DNA of 64,000 nt from an uncultured Bacteroidales bacterium (GTDB lineage Bacteria > Bacteroidota > Bacteroidia > Bacteroidales > P3), in the NCBI GenBank assembly GCA_946183915.1, contig CAMHDJ010000001.1, positions 1 to 64,000 of the forward strand, read 5' to 3'. The notes below the pieces were generated by a model, which saw nothing but the letters and a program-made list of their open reading frames with translations, did not search any database and was not told the DNA's origin. Below are positions 44,335 to 51,339 of this stretch, in pieces (position 1 is the stretch's first letter; each line of letters opens with the position of its first letter). Made by a program: the position numbers and the translations under genes.

Positions 44335-45249
44335 TTAGGGTGCAAAGATACGACTTTTTTTCGAATCGGTGACTTCTAGGGTGCATTTTATGCCCAGCGG
44401 AAGGGCTAAGTTGTTGTCGCCCAGGTGTCCAAAAGGAGCGTTGAAGGCTACGGGATAGGTGTATTCTTCCACCGTTTCGGCCACGATTTCCTCGGCTTTG
44501 CGGCCCCAGGGGACCGTGTTGTCGTGCATGTCGCTCAGTCCGCCCACCACGAGGCCCGCCAGCCTGTCGAGCATGCCGGCCCGCTTCAGGGCCTGCATCA
44601 TGCGGTCGATGTGGTAGAGGTATTCGTCCAGATCCTCGACGAGGAGTATTTTCCCGCGTGTATCTATTTGAGAGTGCGACCCCAGCAGGCTGTAGAGGAT
44701 GGAGAGGTTGCCCCCCACCACCTCGGCCCGGGCCGTCCCTTGGCGGTTCAGCGCCGCGGGCTCCCAGTCGTAGGCGAAGCTATCGCGCTGGACGCCAAAC
44801 AGAAAGTCGTGCATCGAACGCGTGGCCGGCGTCTCGGTGCCGTGCATGTTGATGGGCATCGTGGCGTGGAGTGTCGGCAGGCCGAGCTGGCGGTGCAAGT
44901 GGCTGTGCAGCACCGTGATGTCGCTGTAGCCCACCACCCATTTGGGGTGCCGGGCCAGCCGTGTGAGGTCCAGCCGGTCCACGATGCGCACCGTGCCGTA
45001 ACCGCCTCGGCAACAGAAGATAGCCTTGATCTCGGGGTCGTCCAGCAAGCGCTGCATCAGCGCCGCGCGATGGGCGTCGCTGCCCGCCAGCTGCCCCTGG
45101 CGTTCGTAGAGTCCCTCCGGCACCACGACCTCCAGTCCCCACGACTCCAGCTGTGCTATGGCCGGGGCCATCTCCTCGGGGCTCACGGCCCGCGCCGGTG
45201 CCGCCAGGGCCACCCGGTCGCCCGCCTTCAGGTAGTTCAATCGTTCCAT
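44335..45249 (-). CDS. LD-carboxypeptidase (peptidase S66)
   Basis: Serine peptidase that releases the terminal D-alanine from murein tetrapeptides in the cytoplasm during peptidoglycan recycling. The 304-residue product starts at the ATG preceding NYLKAGDRVALAAPARA, the usual family N-terminus. It has FCCRGGYGTVRIVDRLD, the nucleophile-containing GYSDITVLHSHL, and the late GLSDMHDN and FGHLGDNNLALPLG blocks. It ends 2 nt before the start of the deacetylase-like gene. An upstream in-frame ATG at 45309 is less likely because the extension lacks family similarity. Confidence 0.88.
   Translation of the reverse strand: MERLNYLKAGDRVALAAPARAVSPEEMAPAIAQLESWGLEVVVPEGLYERQGQLAGSDAHRAALMQRLLDDPEIKAIFCCRGGYGTVRIVDRLDLTRLARHPKWVVGYSDITVLHSHLHRQLGLPTLHATMPINMHGTETPATRSMHDFLFGVQRDSFAYDWEPAALNRQGTARAEVVGGNLSILYSLLGSHSQIDTRGKILLVEDLDEYLYHIDRMMQALKRAGMLDRLAGLVVGGLSDMHDNTVPWGRKAEEIVAETVEEYTYPVAFNAPFGHLGDNNLALPLGIKCTLEVTDSKKSRIFAP
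44343..44350 (-). promoter_or_regulatory. -7 element inside the end of the LD-carboxypeptidase gene
   Basis: On the minus strand TATCTTTG lies within the last codons of the S66 gene, 11 nt before the ATG of the deacetylase-like gene. A matching TTTG at -33 is not obvious. Confidence 0.45.
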
Positions 45250-45434
45250 AACCCTTATGTAACGTCGGCAGCCCGAAATTATTGTATGTCGAGTGTAAGT
45301 AATTGACAATCATCTGTATGTATTCCTTCTGTCAAGCCGTTGAAAAAATGCACACAAAAATGAATCACCGACACCGAAACCTGCCAAAAACCGCCTTTGC
45401 AACCCCTTGTTTGTCAGGTATGATACGGGACCAT

Positions 45435-45515
45435 CTCCTACTCAACTCTTACTCTTCTCCTACCCATCGCCTACTCATCCCTTACTCGAGTAGGATAAGG
45501 GTAGGGGATGAGTCG
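45435..45515. repeat. 11-nt-period degenerate tandem array with inverted end (element 4)
   Basis: Five contiguous 11-mers: CTCCTACTCAA (45435), CTCTTACTCTT (45446), CTCCTACCCAT (45457), CGCCTACTCAT (45468), CCCTTACTCGA (45479). The array then turns at the palindrome TACTCGAGTA into an inverted G/A-rich part running to about 45515. It lies in the 444-nt divergent gap between the S66 and DRTGG genes. The unit is close to that at 55994-56066. Further on, 45534-45578 holds two nested stems (GTCGGGG/CCCCGAC and GGGTCG/CGACCC). Confidence 0.85.
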
Positions 45516-45621
45516 CCGAACAGCAGTCGAAGAGTCGGGGCCGGTGGGTCGGCATCCCCTCGTCGACCCCTCCCCGACGGGACGGCAGGAGGGCGACATG
45601 GGGTGCCGATGTGAAAAAAAA

Positions 45622-45653
45622 TTTGGTGGAACCAAAAATTGTTCGTACATTTG
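45622..45653 (+). promoter_or_regulatory. Promoter of the DRTGG/ATPase/hydrogenase-like operon
   Basis: TTTG at 45622-45625, 20 nt, TACATTTG at 45646-45653, about 40 nt before the start of the DRTGG gene. Confidence 0.8.
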
Positions 45654-45693
45654 CACTTTCAAAATGTAGATAATATTTTATTAACAAACTATC

Positions 45694-46035
45694 ATGACTT
45701 TACAGCAAATCGTAGACAAACTGGGCGCCACCGTGGGGCTGGGCGCCGACAAGCTGGACCGCGAGGTGGAGCATGCTTTCGCTTCCGACCTGATGAGTGA
45801 CGTGCTGACGCTCAAGGACACGCCGGTGCTCATCACCGGTCTCTGCAACGTGCAGACCATCCGCACCTGCGACATGGCCAACCTCGATGTGGTCATCTTC
45901 GTGCGCGGCAAGCGCCCGAGCGAGGACATGATCGAGCTGGCCGACGAGAACGACATGGTGCTCATCTGCACCCCCTACTCGATGTTCAAGACCTGTGGCC
46001 TGCTCTGGGAACTGGGCATGAAACCGTTGTTTTAA
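45694..46035 (+). CDS. DRTGG-domain protein
   Basis: Small cytoplasmic protein of 113 residues, essentially one DRTGG domain: LQQIVDKLGATVGLGADKLDREVEHAFASDLMSD at the N-terminus (cited by position 3-36), LITGLCNVQTIRTCDMANLDVVIFVRGK in the centre, and LICTPYSMFKTCGLLWELGM near the end. DRTGG domains accompany CBS and phosphotransacetylase proteins and are often encoded next to [FeFe]-hydrogenase genes, where they may bind nucleotides. It begins a three-gene unit with an RsbW-like ATPase and a hydrogenase-like protein; its own function is unknown. Confidence 0.8.
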   Translation: MTLQQIVDKLGATVGLGADKLDREVEHAFASDLMSDVLTLKDTPVLITGLCNVQTIRTCDMANLDVVIFVRGKRPSEDMIELADENDMVLICTPYSMFKTCGLLWELGMKPLF

Positions 46036-46040
46036 TCAGG

Positions 46041-46122
46041 AGTTAAGAGTTAAGAATTAAGAAGTTCCCCCGCAAGTGGCAGCTTTTAACTCATAACTCA
46101 CAACTCATAACTCATAACTGAA
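46041..46122. repeat. 7-nt-period tandem repeats, two facing arrays
   Basis: AGTTAAG, AGTTAAG, AATTAAG at 46041-46061 and AACTCAT, AACTCAC, AACTCAT, AACTCAT, AACTGAA at 46088-46122, facing each other so that GAGTTAA and TTAACTC can pair. They fill the gap between the DRTGG and ATPase genes. Similar TTAAGTAG-type repeats fill 46535-46573 before the hydrogenase-like gene, and a looser TTAAGTG/TTATGAG series lies at 29717-29742 between miaB and the PASTA gene. Confidence 0.75.
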
Positions 46123-46125
46123 AAA

Positions 46126-46539
46126 ATGCATCAGGAATATACAGTTATCGAAGGCGATTTCGTCAATGCCGGCAAGGCTTCCAGTTCGGTGAAGAAGACG
46201 CTGAAGCAGTTGAATGTCAATCCGCAGGTGGTGAAGCGGGTGGTGGTGGCCCTCTACGAGGCCGAAGTGAACGCCATCGCGCACGCCTACGGCGGCAAGG
46301 TGCTCGTCGACATCGACGCCGACAAGATCCGCATGGTGGTGGCCGACAAGGGTCCCGGCATTCCCGACATCGCCTGGGCCATGGAGGAGGGCCACAGCAC
46401 CGCCCGCCCCGAGGTGCGCGACATGGGCTTCGGCGCCGGTATGGGTCTGCCCAACATGCAGAAGAACGTCGACAAGCTCAACGTCACCTCCGAAGTCGGC
46501 GTTGGCACCACCGTCGAGATGGAAGTGAATTTTCAGTAG
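46126..46539 (+). CDS. RsbW-like anti-sigma-type ATP-binding protein (GHKL fold)
   Basis: Single-domain histidine-kinase-like ATPase of 137 residues. The N box is in VVVALYEAEVNAIAHAYGG (Glu and Asn, residues about 45-50), G1 is DKGPGIPD, and G2 is GFGAGMGLPNM with GVGTTVEMEV closing the site; all nucleotide-binding boxes look intact. RsbW-type proteins act as anti-sigma factors or kinases of partner proteins. It sits between DRTGG and hydrogenase-like genes, an arrangement seen in anaerobes, so it probably relays a redox or hydrogen signal; the partner is unknown. Confidence 0.85.
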   Translation: MHQEYTVIEGDFVNAGKASSSVKKTLKQLNVNPQVVKRVVVALYEAEVNAIAHAYGGKVLVDIDADKIRMVVADKGPGIPDIAWAMEEGHSTARPEVRDMGFGAGMGLPNMQKNVDKLNVTSEVGVGTTVEMEVNFQ

Positions 46540-46574
46540 TTAAGTAGACAGTAGTTAAGTAGTTAAAGTAGATT

Positions 46575-47939
46575 ATGGAATTCTTTCACGCCTTACATGT
46601 CGAGGAGTCGCGCTGCATCGGATGCTCGCGCTGCATGAAGATCTGCCCCACCGAGGCCATCCGTATCCATGGCGGCAAGGCCATGATCCAGGAGCACCGC
46701 TGCATCGATTGCGGCCGCTGCTACGAAGTCTGCCCCGCCCAGGCCATCCGCATCAAGGACGACGACTTCGAGGCCATCCGCCGCTATCCCCACTCGGTGG
46801 CCCTGCTGCCGGCGGTTTTCATGGGCCAGTTCCCCGACGACATCAGCGTCTCGAAGGTCTACGCCTCGCTGCAGGAGCTCGGCTTCGCCCACGTGATGGA
46901 GGTGGAGAGCGCCGCCATGATCTACAAGGAAGCCAAGGAACGCTACGCCCGCGAGCACCCCGACGTGCGGCCCCTCATCTCGTCGTTCTGCCCCGCCATC
47001 GTGCGCCTGATACAGATCAAGTACCCCTCGCTGGCCGAGAACGTGATGCCCATCAAGGTGCCGCTCGACCTCAGCGCCATGTATGCCGTCCAGGAACTCG
47101 TCAGCCGCGGCATCCCGCGCGAGGAGATAGGCCTCTTCTACATCACCCCCTGCGCCGCCAAGGTGTCGGCCGTCAAGGCCCCCGTGGGCGAGGAGAAGAG
47201 CCTCATCGACGGCGTGATCAATATGAACCTGCTCTACAACCGCGTCTACAAGCATATCAAGGACATGGGCAAGAACCACCAGTATCCGCCCCTGTCGCGC
47301 CAGCGCCTCGGCGCCGACGCCATCCTCAGCACCCTCACCAACGGCGAGCGCCGCATCTGCACCGCCAAACGCTCCTACGCCATCGACGGCATCGAGAACG
47401 TCATGGACTTCCTCGACCGGCTGGAAAACGACGAGGTGGAGGGCGTCGAGTTCCTCGAGCTCCGCGCCTGCGACCAGTCGTGCGCCGGCGCCCTGTTGAG
47501 CGTCGATAACCGCTTCCTCTGCGGCGAGCGCATGTACGCCCGCGCCCGCAAGGCCGCCGAGCGCGAGCGCAACGGTGAGATGCCGCGCGACCGCGAGATG
47601 GAGAAGTACCAGGAGTACCTCATCGAGAACTCCACCGTCGACGAGGTGCAGCCGCGCTCGATGCTCGTGCTCGACCCCGACATCAGCAAGGCGCTGGAGA
47701 AGATGGAGAAGATCGAGCGGATGAAGGAGCACCTGCCGCAGATCGACTGTGGCGTCTGCGGCGCCCCCACCTGCGAGGCCTTCGCCACCGACGTGGTCTG
47801 CCAGCAGGCCTCGCTGCACCAGTGCGTCTTCTACCGCCTCCACCTCGAGCAGGCCGGCAAGATGACCCTTCACGAGGGCCGCTCCAACATGTACGCCGTC
47901 TGGGGCGACGACCGCATCAGCGGCGAGATAGAGGTGTGA
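46575..47939 (+). CDS. Divergent [FeFe]-hydrogenase-like iron-sulfur protein, probably sensory
   Basis: Cytoplasmic 454-residue protein. Two ferredoxin-type 4Fe-4S sites come first (Cys 14/17/20/24 and 43/46/49/53). A hydrogenase large-subunit-like region follows, and then a CGVCGAPTC segment (Cys 392/395/400) of the 4Fe-4S family PF04060. The four cysteines that hold the H-cluster are kept (139, 193, 299, 303). However, motif L1 reads SSFCPAI, with Phe138 in place of the proton-relay Cys of catalytic enzymes, and motif L3 lacks the GGG/P pattern after RACDQSCAG. This suggests a sensory or otherwise slow enzyme rather than a bulk hydrogen producer. No diaphorase subunits or HydEFG maturases are in the window. 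Confidence 0.82.
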   Translation: MEFFHALHVEESRCIGCSRCMKICPTEAIRIHGGKAMIQEHRCIDCGRCYEVCPAQAIRIKDDDFEAIRRYPHSVALLPAVFMGQFPDDISVSKVYASLQELGFAHVMEVESAAMIYKEAKERYAREHPDVRPLISSFCPAIVRLIQIKYPSLAENVMPIKVPLDLSAMYAVQELVSRGIPREEIGLFYITPCAAKVSAVKAPVGEEKSLIDGVINMNLLYNRVYKHIKDMGKNHQYPPLSRQRLGADAILSTLTNGERRICTAKRSYAIDGIENVMDFLDRLENDEVEGVEFLELRACDQSCAGALLSVDNRFLCGERMYARARKAAERERNGEMPRDREMEKYQEYLIENSTVDEVQPRSMLVLDPDISKALEKMEKIERMKEHLPQIDCGVCGAPTCEAFATDVVCQQASLHQCVFYRLHLEQAGKMTLHEGRSNMYAVWGDDRISGEIEV

Positions 47940-47999
47940 TGCACACCTGCCTTGGGAGAATGCAACCCGATCAATTAGCCCATTAAAAGCATCAAAATA

Positions 48000-48434
48000 A
48001 TGAAAAAGACATTGAATTCCATCGTGGCGGTGGTTGTTGCTGCTCTGACCCTCAGCCTCACCGGGTGCCAGAAGGACTTTGAGGAACTCATCATCGGCAC
48101 TTGGAATGAGGACGAGTCTACCGTAACCCATACCATTGACAACGATAGTCCCGAGACCTACTCCGCTCTCGGGGAGGGTGAGACCGCCGAGATTACCTTC
48201 AGAGCCGACGGCACCTACACCACCGTGCACCACACCACCGAGGGCGAGGTGGAGAAAAACGGCACCTGGAGCATCCAGAAAGACAAAATCACCCTCATTG
48301 CCGATGACGGCCCCATGGCCTACTTCATTGACAAACTCAACAGAAAGCATTGCTACCTCCACGGCATAAGCAGTGCCACAATCGATTATACCACCTATTA
48401 TATCCACTACAGTTTGAAACTGACGAGGATGTGA
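48000..48434 (+). CDS. Lipocalin-like lipoprotein
   Basis: A 144-residue predicted lipoprotein: signal MKKTLNSIVAVVVAALTLSLTGC with lipid-attached Cys23. The mature part has the pattern of Bacteroidota lipocalin-like domains (IIGTWNEDES at the start, ITFRADGTYTTVHHTTEGEVEKNGTWSI in the middle). Such proteins are frequent and mostly uncharacterised. It lies 60 nt after the hydrogenase-like gene on the same strand but codon use and type do not tie it to that module. Convergent with the helicase gene. Confidence 0.7.
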   Translation: MKKTLNSIVAVVVAALTLSLTGCQKDFEELIIGTWNEDESTVTHTIDNDSPETYSALGEGETAEITFRADGTYTTVHHTTEGEVEKNGTWSIQKDKITLIADDGPMAYFIDKLNRKHCYLHGISSATIDYTTYYIHYSLKLTRM

Positions 48435-48474
48435 TTCCGACGATGGCCTTTCCCTATTGAGAGAGGGGGAGAGG

Positions 48475-50367
48475 CTATGCTTGTGGTTGGTCTCCTGTCG
48501 GCGGGAGGGTGACCATCTCGCCGTGGCGTCGGATGTATTCGGCCAGGGCGCGGTAGAAGCGGTGGTGGCCGAGGGTCTCGGCGTTGCCGACGATGATGAG
48601 TTTCATGCGGGCGCGGGTGATGGCGACGTTCATGCGGCGCAGGTCGCGCAGGAATCCTATCTGACCGGCGGCGTTGGCGCGCACCAGCGAGATGACTATC
48701 ACATCGCGCTCCTGCCCCTGGAAGCCGTCGACGGTGCCCACGGTGATCTGCCGTTTGAGTCTACGGAAGTAGTGCTGCATCTTGAGCAGGCGGCGCAGCA
48801 GGCGTGCCTGCCCCCGGTAGGGGGTGATGATGCCGAAGTCCATGCGCTCGCTCTCTACCTTCTGTGGCGAGATCATCTCAATGTAGTCGCGCAGGGTATG
48901 GATGACCAGGCGTGCCTCGTCGGCGTTGCTGCGACTGTTGTCACGGCTCTCATGCTCGGAGTGGTCGAGGGCCGAGGTGTCGAGCCACATGAGCGGCGTG
49001 TCCAGTGGGCTCACCTGCCGCTGGGCCACCTCGGGGGCGGCCTGCAGACGTCCGTCGTAGAACCAGCGCGACGAGAAGCCCATGATGTCCTCGTTCATGC
49101 GGTATTGCATGGTGAGCAGGCTGACGCACTGAGGCCATAAGCCCACCACCTTCTGCATCAAGGTGTCGTCTAATCCGCCGCGGGCGGCCTCGAGACTTTT
49201 CACCGTGGGCGACAGCTGTTGGTGGTCGCCACCCATCACCACGCGGTCGGCCCTGAGGACGGCGGCCCAGCAGGCGGGCTCCAGGGCCTGGGCGGCCTCG
49301 TCGATGAAGAGGGTGCTGAAGCGGCGCCGCTCCATCAGGCGGTAGGCGCTGCCGATGAGGGTGCAGCTCACCACGCGGGCCTGCTCGAAGAGGTCGGCGT
49401 TGATCTTGATCTCCAGTTCCATCTCGCGCTTGCGCAACTGATGGACGCGCTCCCCTTTGGCGCCGTCGCGCAGGGTCTTGCGGATGCTCCACAGCTCGTG
49501 GTAGTCGGGGTGGGAGGCGTAGCGCCGCTCATAGCTGCAGTCGAGCATCTCGTCGCTCATCCTTAGTGGGTTGCCCACGCGCAGCACGTGGATTCCTCGC
49601 CGCATGAGTTGTTCGCTGATCCAGTCGACGGCGGCATTCGAGGGGGCGCAGACGAGCACCTGTGTCTCGCGCTGGAGGGTCTCGATGATGGCCTCCACCA
49701 GGGTGGTGGTCTTGCCTGTGCCCGGAGGGCCGTGGACGATGCTCACCTCCTGGCATTCGATGACCTTCTGTATGGCGTCCTGCTGGCTGGGGTTGAGCCA
49801 GGGGAAGGAGATCCGCGGCAGGTTGCGGAAGGCGGGGTGGCGATTGCCGATGAGCACGTCGCGCAGCCTCACGAAACGCTCGTTGTCGTTGTGCTCTGCC
49901 GCACGGAGTGCTTCCTCCATCACGCGGAACGATGTGTTGTCGATGCCCAGTTGAACCCCCAGCTCGTGGCGGTTGGCGGTGTCGCGCAGGCTTTGCATCG
50001 CCCCCTTGCCGGGGAGGCTGACGGTCAGTGTTCCGTCGCCCACCAGCTCCACATAGCACTGGTGCGGCAACTCCTTGGGACCATCCGCGTGCAGATAGAA
50101 GAAGGTGACGGGCTTGCCGGGTTCGAACTCCAGTTCGGTCTCCTCGTCGCCGACATCGAATCGTAGCTGCACCGTGAGTTGCCCCAGCGGGTTATAGCTG
50201 CTGTCACCCAGACTGATAGGGTAGCGGCAGGCCGGCTCGCAGATGAGGGCGCCCGTCAGTGGCAACCCCCGCTGTTCGAAGGTGCGGCGGTATGCTTGCT
50301 GCTCTTCCTTCAGTTCCAGAGCCACCAGTTCTCGTAACCGAGCGAAGTATGTGCTTACATTGTTCAC
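48475..50367 (-). CDS. DNA2/NAM7-type superfamily 1 helicase (IGHMBP2-like)
   Basis: A 630-residue nucleic-acid helicase. An N-terminal beta-barrel-like domain (about 1-190) precedes the RecA-like core: Walker A GPPGTGKT at residues 213-220, Walker B/II FIDEAAQALEP, motif III GGDHQQLSPTVKS, and the C-terminal motifs LTMQYRMNEDIMGF, GTVDGFQGQERDVIVIS and RMNVAITRARMKLIIVGN. The order matches the UPF1/IGHMBP2 branch, whose bacterial members are 5'-3' helicases of unclear role in nucleic acid repair or RNA turnover. It is divergent from the pyridoxal kinase gene. Confidence 0.88.
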   Translation of the reverse strand: MNNVSTYFARLRELVALELKEEQQAYRRTFEQRGLPLTGALICEPACRYPISLGDSSYNPLGQLTVQLRFDVGDEETELEFEPGKPVTFFYLHADGPKELPHQCYVELVGDGTLTVSLPGKGAMQSLRDTANRHELGVQLGIDNTSFRVMEEALRAAEHNDNERFVRLRDVLIGNRHPAFRNLPRISFPWLNPSQQDAIQKVIECQEVSIVHGPPGTGKTTTLVEAIIETLQRETQVLVCAPSNAAVDWISEQLMRRGIHVLRVGNPLRMSDEMLDCSYERRYASHPDYHELWSIRKTLRDGAKGERVHQLRKREMELEIKINADLFEQARVVSCTLIGSAYRLMERRRFSTLFIDEAAQALEPACWAAVLRADRVVMGGDHQQLSPTVKSLEAARGGLDDTLMQKVVGLWPQCVSLLTMQYRMNEDIMGFSSRWFYDGRLQAAPEVAQRQVSPLDTPLMWLDTSALDHSEHESRDNSRSNADEARLVIHTLRDYIEMISPQKVESERMDFGIITPYRGQARLLRRLLKMQHYFRRLKRQITVGTVDGFQGQERDVIVISLVRANAAGQIGFLRDLRRMNVAITRARMKLIIVGNAETLGHHRFYRALAEYIRRHGEMVTLPPTGDQPQA

Positions 50368-50422
50368 GCCCTAATAACCGATGTATCTGTGCTTTTATTG
50401 CCTCGGTTCGGTTTTTTTTATG

Positions 50423-50430
50423 TATCTTTG
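50423..50430 (+). promoter_or_regulatory. -7 element of the pyridoxal kinase gene
   Basis: TATCTTTG matches TAnnTTTG, about 50 nt before the start codon; the -33 box is weak. Confidence 0.55.
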
Positions 50431-50481
50431 CAACTTGTAACGCGGGTTTGCGATGGTGCAAACCACCTGATACTATGTGAT

Positions 50482-51324
50482 ATGAAACAGATACTGCTCG
50501 TCAACGACGTCGTGGGCCACAGCCATGTGGGCATGGTGGCCATGCTTCCCATCCTCACCTACCTGGGGCACTCCGCCTATAACCTCCCCACCGCCCTGGT
50601 CTCCAACACCCTTGACTATGGTCACTTCAATGTCCTCGAAACCACCGAGTACATGCGCGGCACCATCCCTGTCTGGCGCAAGCTGGGTTTCCGCTTCGAT
50701 GCGGTTTGCACGGGCTTGATGTTCAGCGAGGAACAGGCCCGCCTGGTGTCGGCCTACTGCCGCCAGCTGCACTCCGAGGGCACCACCGTCTTTGTCGACC
50801 CTATCATGGGCGACGGCGGGCGTCTCTATAATGGCATGGGCGACCGTCAGGTGGAGCTTATGCGCGAGATGGTCAGTGTGGCCGACCTCACCTTCCCCAA
50901 CTACACCGAAGCCTGCTACCTCACCGGCATCCCCTTCCGACCCGAGGGCATGGACTGGCCGGAGGCCTGCCGCATGCTCGACGGCATCGCTGCCATCGGC
51001 GCCCAGTCGGTGCTGATTACCAGCGCCCGTGTCGACGGCCATAGCTGCGTCATCGGCCGCCGTAGCGACGAGTCGCTCGGCTTCCGACAGAAGATTTCCG
51101 AAGGTCCTTACTTCCGAATCGACTACGATGAGATCCCCAAAGCCTTCCACGGCACAGGCGACATCTTCTCGGCCGTGCTGGTGGGCCACCTGATGCGCGG
51201 CGAGACCCTCCGCGAGAGCACCCGCACCGCCATGACGGTGGTCAGCCGCCTCATCGAGCGCAACCTCGATCAGGAGGACCTCTGCCTCGGCATCCCTATC
51301 GAGAAATGCCTCGACCTCCTGTAG
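50482..51324 (+). CDS. pdxK: Pyridoxal/pyridoxamine kinase
   Basis: Ribokinase-superfamily kinase of 280 residues that probably phosphorylates the 5'-OH of pyridoxal-type B6 vitamers. From the ATG at 50482 (the frame is open upstream but the promoter element at 50423 lies inside that extension) it shows LLVNDVVGHSHVGMVAMLPIL at the N-terminus, TVFVDPIMGDGGRLYNGMG, NYTEACYLTGIPF and the anion-hole region AFHGTGDIFSAVLVGHLMRG with the catalytic Asp. Length and order match Bacteroidota PdxK/PdxY proteins. Convergent with the ComEC-like gene, 15 nt apart. Confidence 0.85.
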   Translation: MKQILLVNDVVGHSHVGMVAMLPILTYLGHSAYNLPTALVSNTLDYGHFNVLETTEYMRGTIPVWRKLGFRFDAVCTGLMFSEEQARLVSAYCRQLHSEGTTVFVDPIMGDGGRLYNGMGDRQVELMREMVSVADLTFPNYTEACYLTGIPFRPEGMDWPEACRMLDGIAAIGAQSVLITSARVDGHSCVIGRRSDESLGFRQKISEGPYFRIDYDEIPKAFHGTGDIFSAVLVGHLMRGETLRESTRTAMTVVSRLIERNLDQEDLCLGIPIEKCLDLL

Positions 51325-51339
51325 GCCTTTACCTTATAT

